Assembly (NCBI GenBank): GCA_036399695.1
Contig: DASWMP010000150.1
Coordinates: 1 to 24,696, forward strand
DNA from: DASVEE01 sp036399695
GTDB lineage: Bacteria; Acidobacteriota; Thermoanaerobaculia; Gp7-AA8
Direction of reading: 5' to 3'
Length of the DNA stretch: 24,696 bases
Under the pieces are notes generated by a model. It worked only from the letters and a program-made list of their open reading frames with translations. It did not search any database and was not told where the DNA came from. Position 1 is the stretch's first letter, and every line of letters starts with the position of its first letter. The position numbers and the translations under genes were made by a program. Below are positions 1 to 8,725 of the stretch, piece after piece.

Positions 1-28
1 CGTTCGCCACCGCACTCCGAGATCAATG

Positions 29-57
29 AAAAAGGGCTCAGGTTGCCCTGAGCCCTT
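29..57 (-). terminator. Intrinsic terminator downstream of pilC
   Basis: An 11-bp perfect stem (32-42 with 47-57) has a 4-nt loop. Read on the minus strand it is followed by five T residues (29-33). It lies 23 bp beyond the pilC stop codon and closes the minus-strand pilus genes. Seen directly in the sequence. Confidence 0.88.
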
Positions 58-79
58 GGAAAACACCTGATTTGTAGCC

Positions 80-1282
80 TTAACCCACCTGCCCGATCAG
101 CGCAAACATCGGCATATACATCGCGATGACGATGCCGCCGATGGCGACGCCGAGGAAGGCGATGAGGACCGGCTCGAGGAGTTTCATGAGGCCGGCGACG
201 GCGTTGTCGACTTCGTCTTCGTAAAAGTCGGCGATCTTGGAGAGCATGGTGTCGAGGGCACCGGTCTGCTCGCCGACGGCGATCATCTGCACGACCATCG
301 GGGGGAAGACCTCCGTGTCGCCGAGCGGCTCGCTGATCGTCTTGCCTTCTTCGACCGACTTGCGCGTGGCCATGATGGCGTCTTCGACGATCGAGTTGCC
401 GGCGGTCTTGGCCGTGATGGAGAGACCGTCGAGGATCGGAACACCGGACGAGGTCAGCGTGGCGAGCGTGCGGCAGAAGCGGGCCACGGCGATCTTCCGG
501 AGCAGCATGCCGAGGACCGGTGCGCGGAGGAGGATGTTGTCGAGGACGCGCTTGCCGCGATAGGTCTCGTGGTACTTGCGGAGCGAGAAGACGGTGAGGA
601 AGCCGAGGCCGCCCATGAGCCACCAGTAATCGCCGATGAAGTTCGACATGGCGATGACGATGCGGGTCGGCATCGGGAGCTCGGCGCCGAGGCCCTGGAA
701 GAGGGAGGCGAAGACCGGGATGACCTTCCAGAGAATGACCGCGACGACGATGACGGCGATCGAGATGACGGCGACCGGGTAGATCATCGCCGACTTGACC
801 TGCGAGTTCAGCTTGACGGCCTTTTCGATGTAGGCCGCGAGGCGCTGGAGGATCGTATCGAGGATACCGCCGGCCTCACCCGCGGCCACCATGTTGGTGT
901 ACAGGTCGTTGAAGACCTTCGGGTGCTTGCGCATGGCGTCGGCGAGGTTGGAGCCCGACTCGACGTCCTGGCGGATCTGGATGAGCGTGCGCTTGAAGAC
1001 CTTGTGGTCCTGCTGCGAGCCGAGGATCTCGAGGCACTGCACGAGCGGCAGACCGGCGTCGATCATGACGGAGAACTGCCGGGTGAAGATGGCGATCATC
1101 TGCGGCGGGACTTTGCCGCCGAACTTCGGGACCGCGATCTCCTTCCCCTTCTCCTTGACCGCCGTGACGATGATCTGCTGGCGCCGCATCATGTTGATGA
1201 CGGCATCCTTGGAATCGGCGACGAGTGAGCCCGTCTGCACCTGACCGTTCCGCGATGTTCCCTTCCACTCGAAAGTCGGCAT
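80..1282 (-). CDS. pilC: Type IV pilus inner-membrane platform protein PilC
   Basis: PilC is the polytopic inner-membrane platform that couples the PilB and PilT ATPases to pilin assembly and removal. The 400-aa product has the family length and two repeated T2SSF/GspF domains, at about residues 65-190 and 270-395. Hydrophobic segments lie near residues 165-190, 220-235 and 370-395. The first domain has the typical FTRQFSVMIDAGLPL start, and the second has FCRTLATLTSSGVPILDGL. The ATG at 1282 is preceded by a GGAGG ribosome-binding site. The gene follows pilB and pilT in the same direction, the common pilB-pilT-pilC order. A general secretion platform GspF is the alternative, but the PilT neighbour favours the pilus. 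Confidence 0.95.
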   Translation of the reverse strand: MPTFEWKGTSRNGQVQTGSLVADSKDAVINMMRRQQIIVTAVKEKGKEIAVPKFGGKVPPQMIAIFTRQFSVMIDAGLPLVQCLEILGSQQDHKVFKRTLIQIRQDVESGSNLADAMRKHPKVFNDLYTNMVAAGEAGGILDTILQRLAAYIEKAVKLNSQVKSAMIYPVAVISIAVIVVAVILWKVIPVFASLFQGLGAELPMPTRIVIAMSNFIGDYWWLMGGLGFLTVFSLRKYHETYRGKRVLDNILLRAPVLGMLLRKIAVARFCRTLATLTSSGVPILDGLSITAKTAGNSIVEDAIMATRKSVEEGKTISEPLGDTEVFPPMVVQMIAVGEQTGALDTMLSKIADFYEDEVDNAVAGLMKLLEPVLIAFLGVAIGGIVIAMYMPMFALIGQVG

Positions 1283-1298
1283 GTTTTCCTCCGTCCGG

Positions 1299-1421
1299 AG
1301 CTCGCAGCTTCGAGCTATCAGCTCTCAGGCCCTACCCGCCCGTCACACGCAGCTCTCAAATTTTCAGGCACCGCGGCGATCAACCGGCTGAGAGCTGAGA
1401 GCTGCCAACTGATCGCTATGA
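1299..1421. repeat. Heptamer inverted-repeat element, AGCTNNN family (pilC-pilT spacer)
   Basis: The left arm 1299-1326 is four in-register heptamers beginning AGCT (AGCTCGC, AGCTTCG, AGCTATC, AGCTCTC). The right arm, from 1387, carries GCTGAGA, GCTGAGA and GCTGCCA plus decayed units. ATCAGCTCTCAG on the left pairs with CTGAGAGCTGAGAG on the right. The element fills almost the whole 143-bp spacer. It is the most degenerate of the heptamer elements in this window. Confidence 0.6.
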
Positions 1422-1425
1422 CTCA

Positions 1426-2556
1426 TTATGCCGGACGCGGACGTACGCCACCCGCGGTCGTCGGCGTGTTCTGAGGCTGAATCGCGCCTGCTCCGCGCGA
1501 GATCATCTCCTGCAGTTCGTCCGGGTTACCCGAGCGTGCAAGCGCCGTCTGGAGCGTAATCAATTTCTTAAAGTACAGGGTCGCCAACGACTGATTGAAA
1601 GTCTGCATTCCGTATTTGCTCTGTCCGGTCTGCATCATCGAGTAGATCTGGTGGACCTTGTCCTCGCGGATGAGATTGCGGATGGCGGCGTTCGGAACCA
1701 GGATTTCCATGGCCATGACGCGCCCCTTGCCGTTGGCTTTCGGGAGGAGGGCCTGACACATGATGCCCTCCAGAACGAACGAAAGCTGGGCCCGGATCTG
1801 CGGCTGCTGGTGCGCGGGGAAGACGTCCACGACGCGGTTGATCGTCTGCGCCGCGGAGTTCGTATGGAGCGTGCCGAAGGTGAGGTGGCCCGTCTCGGCG
1901 ATGCGGAGCGCCGACTCGATGGTCTCGAGGTCGCGCATCTCACCGATGAGCACGACGTCCGGATCCTGGCGGAGGGCCGACTTGAGCGAGTTGGCGAAGG
2001 AGTGCGTATCGGCGTGCAGCTCGCGCTGGTTGACGATACAGTTTTTATGTTGATGGAGGAACTCGACCGGATCCTCGATGGTGATGATGTGCTCGTGGCG
2101 CTCGCGGTTGATCTTGTCGATCATGGCGGCGAGCGTCGTCGACTTGCCGGAGCCGGTCGGGCCGGTGACGAGGATGAGGCCGCGGGGGCGGTTGCAGAGC
2201 TCTTCGACGACCTGCGGGAGGCCGAGCTCCTTGAAGCCGAGGATCTCGTAGGGGATCTGACGGTAGACGGCGGCGACGGCGCCGCGCTGGTTGAAGATGT
2301 TGGCCCGGAAGCGGGCCAGCCCCTTGATGCCGAAGGAGATGTCGAGCTCGAGGTTCTCTTCGAAGCGGTGCTTCTGGGCATCGGTGAGAACCGAGTACGA
2401 GAGCTGCTTGGTCTCCGGCGCCGTGAGGGCCGGCATGTCGAGCGGCACCAGCTTACCGTCGATGCGGATCTGCGGCGCGGAGTTGGTGGTGACGTGCAGG
2501 TCCGAGCCGCCACGCTCGACCATCGTCTTCAGAAGCTGATGCAGGGTTACGGGCAT
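1426..2556 (-). CDS. pilT: Type IV pilus retraction ATPase PilT
   Basis: PilT is the hexameric cytoplasmic ATPase that depolymerises pili and powers twitching. The 376-aa protein has an N-terminal PAS-like domain (about 1-100), a Walker A motif GPTGSGKST (132-140), an Asp box after IEDPVEF, and a Walker B motif DVVLIGEMRD followed by the His box GHLTFGTLHTNSA. The AIRNLIRE motif, a PilT hallmark absent from PilB, is present and decides the assignment against another GspE-type ATPase. The ATG at 2556 has a GGAG ribosome-binding site about 8 nt upstream. It sits 30 bp after pilB. The Pro/Thr/Gly-rich C-terminal tail after residue 355 looks unstructured. Confidence 0.96.
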   Translation of the reverse strand: MPVTLHQLLKTMVERGGSDLHVTTNSAPQIRIDGKLVPLDMPALTAPETKQLSYSVLTDAQKHRFEENLELDISFGIKGLARFRANIFNQRGAVAAVYRQIPYEILGFKELGLPQVVEELCNRPRGLILVTGPTGSGKSTTLAAMIDKINRERHEHIITIEDPVEFLHQHKNCIVNQRELHADTHSFANSLKSALRQDPDVVLIGEMRDLETIESALRIAETGHLTFGTLHTNSAAQTINRVVDVFPAHQQPQIRAQLSFVLEGIMCQALLPKANGKGRVMAMEILVPNAAIRNLIREDKVHQIYSMMQTGQSKYGMQTFNQSLATLYFKKLITLQTALARSGNPDELQEMISRGAGAIQPQNTPTTAGGVRPRPA

Positions 2557-2586
2557 TGAGCTCTCCTGGAAATACGTGGAACCGGG

Positions 2587-4302
<1,716 letters not shown>

Positions 4303-4400
4303 AGGCTGATTCTGCTCCGTTTCTAGGGGACGTGGGTCTGATTTCGGACTGCGAGGCAGGCGAGTTTACCACCCGCTGCCGCGCTCGCGAAGGGTTTCGG

Positions 4401-5168
4401 TTATTTGGACTTGGTGGCGACGGCCGTCTCGGGCTCGGTCGAACGGACACCCGGAGTGACGGCTTTGAGCGTCGCGGTGATGCTGCCAACCTTGACGTCC
4501 GTGCGGATACGAATCGGCAGGCGGCGCTCGTCATCGGTGTACCAGATGTAGAGCTTTTCCTCCCGCTCGATGCCGGCCGCTTCCATGATCGGCTCGACGA
4601 CGACGGTCTTGAAGGTGCCGGTATCGGTCTGCAGGATCTCGCGGCGGGTGACTTTCACGTGGACGTTGTACCGCTTGCCGTCCGCCAGCAGCCGCAGCTC
4701 GTAGACCTTCCCGGGGCTGAGGTCGACCGTCCGGAGGTAATAGATGACGGAGATCGGGTCGAGGACGGGGTTCTGGACCTTGAAACGGCGCGGCTTGTTG
4801 TTCCAGCTCGACTTGTTCCGGAGGACGTTGCCTTCCGGGTCGATTACCGTCGATTCCTGTTTCTTCTCCCCCCGCTCGTCGAGCTTCTTCTGGTAGCTGA
4901 CGGTGGAGAACTCGTCACGGGTGACGACGGTCTCGATCTCGTCGCGGAAGCGGAAGAGCCGGAACCCACGGCTGGACTTGGCGATGGAGGTGATGCGGTA
5001 GTGGTCCTTCCCCTGAAGCGGAGCGATGGTCATCCGGGCGCTGCCGCCCGTGACCTTCAGCCAGGTGATGGTGTAGTCGAGGGTTTCGCCGTTGTTGAAG
5101 GCGTCGGTGACGGGGACAGGGGCGCCGGTGAGCGTCGCGGCGAGTAGCGCGGCGAGGAGGAGTTTCAC
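4401..5168 (-). CDS. DUF3108 domain envelope protein
   Basis: The 255-aa product has a short hydrophobic N-terminus (residues 1-16, a probable signal peptide) and then a DUF3108-like domain. Recognisable features are GETLDYTITWLKVTGG near the start, the central DPISVIYYLRTVDL, and the C-terminal KLYIWYTDDERRLPIRI. DUF3108 proteins are predicted periplasmic beta-rich proteins without an established biochemical role. The GTG start at 5168 overlaps the glycosyltransferase stop as GTGA, so it is translationally coupled to the heptose operon. That context suggests a role in envelope or LPS biogenesis (inference). A 98-bp gap without further signals separates it from pilB. Confidence 0.82.
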   Translation of the reverse strand: MKLLLAALLAATLTGAPVPVTDAFNNGETLDYTITWLKVTGGSARMTIAPLQGKDHYRITSIAKSSRGFRLFRFRDEIETVVTRDEFSTVSYQKKLDERGEKKQESTVIDPEGNVLRNKSSWNNKPRRFKVQNPVLDPISVIYYLRTVDLSPGKVYELRLLADGKRYNVHVKVTRREILQTDTGTFKTVVVEPIMEAAGIEREEKLYIWYTDDERRLPIRIRTDVKVGSITATLKAVTPGVRSTEPETAVATKSK

Positions 5169-6196
5169 GCGGGACGGACCCTTTCGCGGAGAGTCATGAC
5201 CTCTTCAACAGTTATCGATTCCATTGATTTCGTACTGCTGAACTTCTCGATGACATTTGCCGGCTGGTAAAACGGCCCGTTCCGGCGGGGATTGGTGGGT
5301 CCGTAGAGTCCGATGACCGGCGTGCCGAGCGCGTCCGCGAGATGGAGAGGCCCCGTGTCCCCGCCGATGACCAGCCGCGCATGCTTCAGCAGAAAGGCCA
5401 GCTCGCGCAGGGTGGTCGGCGGTGCGACGTTCGCGCCGATGGCGTGCGCAAGATGTTGCTCACTGGGCCCCCAGGCCGCCACCACCTGCTCCTTGCCCAG
5501 ACGTACGGCAAGCTCCCGGAAACGCTCGACCGGCCAGAGTTTGTTGGGTTTACCGGCACCCGGGAGCAACACGATGGCGTCGCGGTAGGCGGAGAGCTTG
5601 TTTTGCGGATCGTGCGCAAAAGCGGTGAACGAGTTGTGCAGGATAGTGCCTGGCGGGGCTGCATGATTGGGAGAAACGATGGGACCTATGGGACTGATGG
5701 GACCTATGGAGGGACTGGTTCTCTCATTGGTCCCATCTGTCCCATGGGTCCCATTGGCGCCCCGCGCCAACTGGAGGTTCCAGTCAACCACATGGCTGGT
5801 CTGGTCCACGGCCACGGGCCGGTTCACGGCCCAGGCTGCCGGTTTCTCTCGGATGGCGCTCTGCTCGAAGCCGTAACGCACCTTCGCCCCTGATAGGCGG
5901 GCCAGGGCCGCGGACTTGATCAGCCCTTGAAAGTCGATGCTTTCGTCCACGGTGCGCATGGCCCGGAGGGCCGTGCGGATCTCGTTCCGCGACGCCCAGG
6001 GCGCCTTGCCCCACTTTTTCATCCGTACCGGGACGGTCTCGACGCCGGCCACGATCTCCACCAGCTCCCGGTACGCCGCTTCCACGACCCAGAGGAGGCG
6101 GGCATCGGGGCGGGCTGCCCGCAACGCGGCCACGGCGGGTATCGTGTGGATCACGTCCCCGAGGGCGGAGAGGCGAAGGATGAGGATCGAGGTCAC
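5165..6196 (-). CDS. Glycosyltransferase family 9 (heptosyltransferase I-like) with an in-frame repeat insertion
   Basis: This 343-aa GT-B enzyme probably transfers L-glycero-D-manno-heptose from ADP-heptose to an LPS core acceptor. The N-terminal Rossmann half opens with ILILRLSALGDVIHTIPA, the usual WaaC/WaaF start. The C-terminal half carries IGGDTGPLHLADALGTPVIGLYGPT (about 277-301), the nucleotide-sugar site of GT9. It starts with GTG at 6196, overlapping the hldC stop as GTGA. Residues about 146-177, between the two Rossmann halves, are a low-complexity Gly-Thr/Ile-Gly-Pro tract encoded by an inverted nonamer repeat. Without it the length falls near the usual 310-320 residues. The heptose kinase and adenylyltransferase upstream support WaaC-like function. 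The precise acceptor is unknown. Confidence 0.88.
   Translation of the reverse strand: MTSILILRLSALGDVIHTIPAVAALRAARPDARLLWVVEAAYRELVEIVAGVETVPVRMKKWGKAPWASRNEIRTALRAMRTVDESIDFQGLIKSAALARLSGAKVRYGFEQSAIREKPAAWAVNRPVAVDQTSHVVDWNLQLARGANGTHGTDGTNERTSPSIGPISPIGPIVSPNHAAPPGTILHNSFTAFAHDPQNKLSAYRDAIVLLPGAGKPNKLWPVERFRELAVRLGKEQVVAAWGPSEQHLAHAIGANVAPPTTLRELAFLLKHARLVIGGDTGPLHLADALGTPVIGLYGPTNPRRNGPFYQPANVIEKFSSTKSMESITVEEVMTLRERVRPA
5669..5761. repeat. Nonamer inverted-repeat element inside the GT9 coding sequence
   Basis: The left arm has four 9-bp units: ATGGGACCT, ATGGGACTG, ATGGGACCT, ATGGAGGGA (5679-5714), preceded by GGGAGAAACG. The right arm (5726-5761) has ATTGGTCCC, ATCTGTCCC, ATGGGTCCC and ATTGGCGCC. 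It is the same family as the elements at 15315-15459 and 18732-18860. The 9-bp period is a multiple of three, and the element is read in frame by the minus-strand gene without stops. Confidence 0.85.
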
Positions 6197-6669
6197 CGGC
6201 CTCGCATCTTCTCGAGAATGGCGGTGGTCGAATGGTCTTTCGGATCGCCGGTGATGACGACTTTGCCGCCGTAAGCGCGGACGACGTCCCCCTCCGGCAC
6301 CGACTCGGGCGTGTAGTCCGTCCCCTTGCAGTGGAAGTCGGGCTTGAGGACGCCGAGGAGGCGCGCCGGGGAGCTCTCGCGGAAGACCGTGACGTAGCCG
6401 ACGCCGCGGATGGCCGAGATCAGTTCCGCGCGCTCCGCTTCGTTCATGACCGGCCGCCCCTCCCCCTTGATGCGGCGCACCGATTCGTCGGCGTTGACGG
6501 CGACGATGAGGACGTCCGCGACGCCGGCCGCTTCCTGGAGATAGCGGACGTGGCCGACGTGCAGGACGTCGAACACACCGTTGGCGAAGGCGATGGACCG
6601 GCCGCGCGCCCGCTCCTGCTCCACGGCGGCGGTGAGCGCCGCCTCGTCGAGGATGGGGGCGTTATTCAT
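6193..6669 (-). CDS. hldC: D-glycero-beta-D-manno-heptose 1-phosphate adenylyltransferase (RfaE2/HldC)
   Basis: This cytidylyltransferase-fold enzyme would transfer AMP from ATP to heptose 1-phosphate, giving ADP-heptose for LPS core synthesis. The 158-aa protein contains FANGVFDVLHVGHVRYL (about 28-44) with the HxGH nucleotidyltransferase motif, then VNADESVRRIKGEGRPV and the family ending TTAILEKMR. It corresponds to the C-terminal half of the fused E. coli HldE, here as a separate gene. The ATG at 6669 overlaps the hldA stop by 8 bp, and its stop overlaps the glycosyltransferase start, so the operon is tightly coupled. Whether D-beta or D-alpha (GDP-type) heptose is used cannot be told from this gene alone. 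Confidence 0.92.
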   Translation of the reverse strand: MNNAPILDEAALTAAVEQERARGRSIAFANGVFDVLHVGHVRYLQEAAGVADVLIVAVNADESVRRIKGEGRPVMNEAERAELISAIRGVGYVTVFRESSPARLLGVLKPDFHCKGTDYTPESVPEGDVVRAYGGKVVITGDPKDHSTTAILEKMRGR

Positions 6670-7678
6670 TCAACCCTTCGTCCCGTTCGATGGCGTGGCG
6701 GAGCTCGTCGTTCGAGACCGTGGCCGTGCCCATCTTCATGACGACGATGCCGCCGGCGTAGTTCGCCAGCGTGGCCGCTTCGACGTACGATCCACCGGCG
6801 GCGAGGGCGAGGGTGAAAGTGGCGATGACGGTATCGCCCGCTCCCGTGACGTCGGCCACCTGATCGGTGCCGTAGACGGGGATCAGCAGCGGATCCGTCT
6901 CCTTCTGATAGAGGGCCATGCCGCGGCTGCCGCGGGTGATGAGGATGGCCTCCGCGTCGAGGGTCTGCTGGAGCGACTGGGCCACCTCGAAGAGGCGGCG
7001 GTCGTCGTCGCCGTTGAAGAGCGTCGTTCCGGCAGCGGCGGCGGCTTCCTCCTCATTCGGCGTGGCGGCGGTGACGCCCGGGTAGCCGAGGATGTTGTAG
7101 CGGGAGTCGAGGGTCACGGGCTTGCCGTGGGCGAAGCGGGTCAGCGTCCCGACGACGTTCGGCGTCACGGCGCCGTAGCCGTAGTCGCTGATGAGGGCGG
7201 CGTCGCAGAGGGCGATCTGGTCGCGCAGGAGGGAGGAGAAGACGCCGGCCTCGCCGTCAGTAATGGAAAACTCGTCCTCGATATCGTAGCGGACGATCTG
7301 CTGGCGGCTGGCGTGGGGCATGCCGCCGAGGATGCGTACCTTGGTGGGAGTGTTGTAGCGCTCGGCCCGGAGGATGCCGCCGCATTCGATGCCCTGCTCG
7401 GTGAGCTTGTCGATGCAGGTCTGGCCGGCGGAGTCGGTGCCGAGGACGGAGACGGGGAGCGGCAGGCCGCCGAGGGCGGCGATGTTGTTGATGGCGTTGC
7501 CGGCACCGCCGAGGAGGATGTCGTCCCGGTACTGGCGGAGGATCAGCACCGGTGCCTCGCGGGAGATCCGCTTCGGGGTCCCGTAGATGAAGCGGTCGGC
7601 TACGATGTCGCCGTAGACGACGATCAGCTTTCCCTTCATCGTTTCGGTGAGCTGAAGAAGGCGCGACCGGCTGAACAC
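6662..7678 (-). CDS. hldA: D-glycero-beta-D-manno-heptose-7-phosphate kinase (RfaE1/HldA)
   Basis: This PfkB-family sugar kinase phosphorylates heptose 7-phosphate at C1. Family features are VVYGDIVADRFIYG with RISREAPV, the Gly-rich LLGGAGNAINNIAALGG, and the C-terminal anion hole and catalytic base VTGAGDTVIATF. The start is uncertain. The open frame reaches an ATG at 7717, but that would overlap the divergent DUF5522 gene, and its first residues (SLRSTPVLYPSP) do not resemble the family. A GTG at 7678 leaves a short lead-in to the kinase fold, and an ATG at 7639 is also possible. None has a strong ribosome-binding site. It heads the heptose operon with hldC, GT9 and DUF3108. Confidence 0.9.
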   Translation of the reverse strand: MFSRSRLLQLTETMKGKLIVVYGDIVADRFIYGTPKRISREAPVLILRQYRDDILLGGAGNAINNIAALGGLPLPVSVLGTDSAGQTCIDKLTEQGIECGGILRAERYNTPTKVRILGGMPHASRQQIVRYDIEDEFSITDGEAGVFSSLLRDQIALCDAALISDYGYGAVTPNVVGTLTRFAHGKPVTLDSRYNILGYPGVTAATPNEEEAAAAAGTTLFNGDDDRRLFEVAQSLQQTLDAEAILITRGSRGMALYQKETDPLLIPVYGTDQVADVTGAGDTVIATFTLALAAGGSYVEAATLANYAGGIVVMKMGTATVSNDELRHAIERDEGLNE

Positions 7679-7700
7679 CGGCGAAGGATACAACACCGGC

Positions 7701-7883
7701 GTGGAGCGCAAACTCATCGAAGGCGTGGACTTTTACCGCGAAGGACCGTACGTGGTCTTCACCGAAAAGTACCTGCGCGACCGCGGCTACTGCTGCGAAT
7801 CCGGCTGCCGGCATTGCCCCTGGGGATTCAGCCGGGAGCGGAGGAGTGATGTGCCGGTGGAGGGGGAGGGGATTGAGGATTGA
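7701..7883 (+). CDS. Small DUF5522-family protein
   Basis: A 60-aa product with a GTG start at 7701. It has the compact family pattern EGVDFYREGPYVVFTEKYL followed by RGYCCESGCRHCPWGF, so four cysteines and a histidine form a likely metal-binding knuckle. The function of DUF5522 is unknown. It is divergent from hldA, about 22 bp from the preferred hldA start. The last residues (about 50-60) are encoded by a purine-rich stretch running into the GGATTGA heptamer array at 7870-7897, and the stop codon lies inside that array. The native C-terminus may therefore have been extended or replaced by repeat sequence. Confidence 0.78.
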   Translation: MERKLIEGVDFYREGPYVVFTEKYLRDRGYCCESGCRHCPWGFSRERRSDVPVEGEGIED

Positions 7884-7897
7884 GGATTGGGGATTGA
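7870..7897 (+). repeat. Heptamer array, GGATTGA family
   Basis: Four exact-register heptamers: GGATTGA, GGATTGA, GGATTGG, GGATTGA. The array overlaps the stop codon of the DUF5522 gene. I see no convincing complementary right arm. The following spacer (7898-8014) instead holds an imperfect 21-bp direct duplication beginning CGGAGCTC at 7925 and 7946. Confidence 0.7.
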
Positions 7898-7924
7898 GGT
7901 TCCCGGATTTCAACCTGGGGGGCT

Positions 7925-7966
7925 CGGAGCTCAATTTGAGGTTCGCGGAGCTCGATTTGAAGACAC
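7925..7966 (+). repeat. Imperfect 21-bp tandem duplication
   Basis: CGGAGCTCAATTTGAG at 7925 is repeated as CGGAGCTCGATTTGAA at 7946, a 21-bp period with two differences in the first 16 bases. It lies between the DUF5522 gene and the cheW stop. No function can be read from it. Confidence 0.55.
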
Positions 7967-8014
7967 GCAACCTCAAACGTCTGCCTGGAAAGTCGCCGCG
8001 GGGTGCCGGGCGCG

Positions 8015-8494
8015 CTACTGCGGCTGCTCGGCAGTCACGGAGAGGTCGGCGTCGCGCAGTTCCTGCTGCTCGCGACCGCTGAGGATGCTGTCCACGTCGA
8101 TCAGCAGGTAGACCTCTTCCCCGTGCGGAACGACGCCGATAAGCAGCTCGCCGCGGATGCCGCGCACGAGCGGCGGCGGCGGCAGGAACTCGTCGGTCGA
8201 GACGGTCACGATCCTGCGTACCTCATCCACCTTCAGCCCGATGATCCCGGCCGAGGTGTGGGCGATGAGCACGAACGGCCGCTCCGCCCGTTCGGTGACC
8301 CGGGGAAACAGCCGGTCCCGCAGGTCGACGATCGGGATGACCTCGTTCCGCAGCACGATGATCCCCTCGACGAAATCCGGCGCCGTAGGTACGGACGTCG
8401 CCCCCCCATAGGGGATGATCTGCCGCACCGCCATGATGTCCATGACGAACGTCTCCGGACCGACGCGGAACGTGATGAGACGGAGGTCAGGCAT
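8015..8494 (-). CDS. cheW: CheW-like chemotaxis coupling protein
   Basis: A single-domain CheW of 159 aa that would couple the adjacent methyl-accepting protein to a CheA kinase (none is in the window). Typical features are LITFRVGPETFVMDIMAVRQII, VPTAPDFVEGIIVLRNEVIPIVDLRDRL and IIGLKVDEVRRIVTV. The frame is open upstream to 8653, but that extension would encode only translated repeats. I place the start at the ATG of MPDLRLITF (8494), where homology begins. There is no clear ribosome-binding site: the start lies 5 nt from the heptamer element at 8500. It follows mcp on the same strand and is probably co-transcribed with it. Confidence 0.9.
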   Translation of the reverse strand: MPDLRLITFRVGPETFVMDIMAVRQIIPYGGATSVPTAPDFVEGIIVLRNEVIPIVDLRDRLFPRVTERAERPFVLIAHTSAGIIGLKVDEVRRIVTVSTDEFLPPPPLVRGIRGELLIGVVPHGEEVYLLIDVDSILSGREQQELRDADLSVTAEQPQ

Positions 8495-8499
8495 GGGGC

Positions 8500-8724
8500 G
8501 TTGTCCGTTGCTCGTTGCCCGTTGTCGGTGCCGCATCGTGAGGCCCCACGGGTAGCTGACGACGGGCGGTTTTTGGTTGTTGGTTTTTGGTTTTGGGTGC
8601 TCTATGCGGGGAGCTCGGCCGGTTTCGGTCACTAACCGAAAACCAAAAACCAAAAACCAAAAACCGCCTCACCGCTGCCGCGTCGCGATGCCCCACGGAC
8701 AACGGACAACAGACAACGGACAAC
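8500..8724. repeat. Nested heptamer inverted-repeat element (GTTGTCC outer, GGTTTTT inner)
   Basis: The outer arms are four heptamers each: 8500-8527 (GTTGTCC, GTTGCTC, GTTGCCC, GTTGTCG) and 8697-8724 (GGACAAC, GGACAAC, AGACAAC, GGACAAC). The inner arms are 8568-8595 (GGTTTTT, GGTTGTT, GGTTTTT, GGTTTTG) and 8634-8665 (AACCGAA, then three AACCAAA and AACC). Two 21-bp direct copies beginning CCGC and ending GCCCCACGG (8531-8551 and 8678-8698, 18/21 identical) bracket the inner element. The right outer arm ends one base before the mcp stop codon. Confidence 0.88.
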
Positions 8725-8725
8725 C

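Noticed and set aside
8495..8653. N-terminal extension of CheW (about 53 residues)
   Set aside because: The extension is translated repeat (KPKTNNQKP and similar) and has no CheW homology. The family begins at MPDLRLITF.
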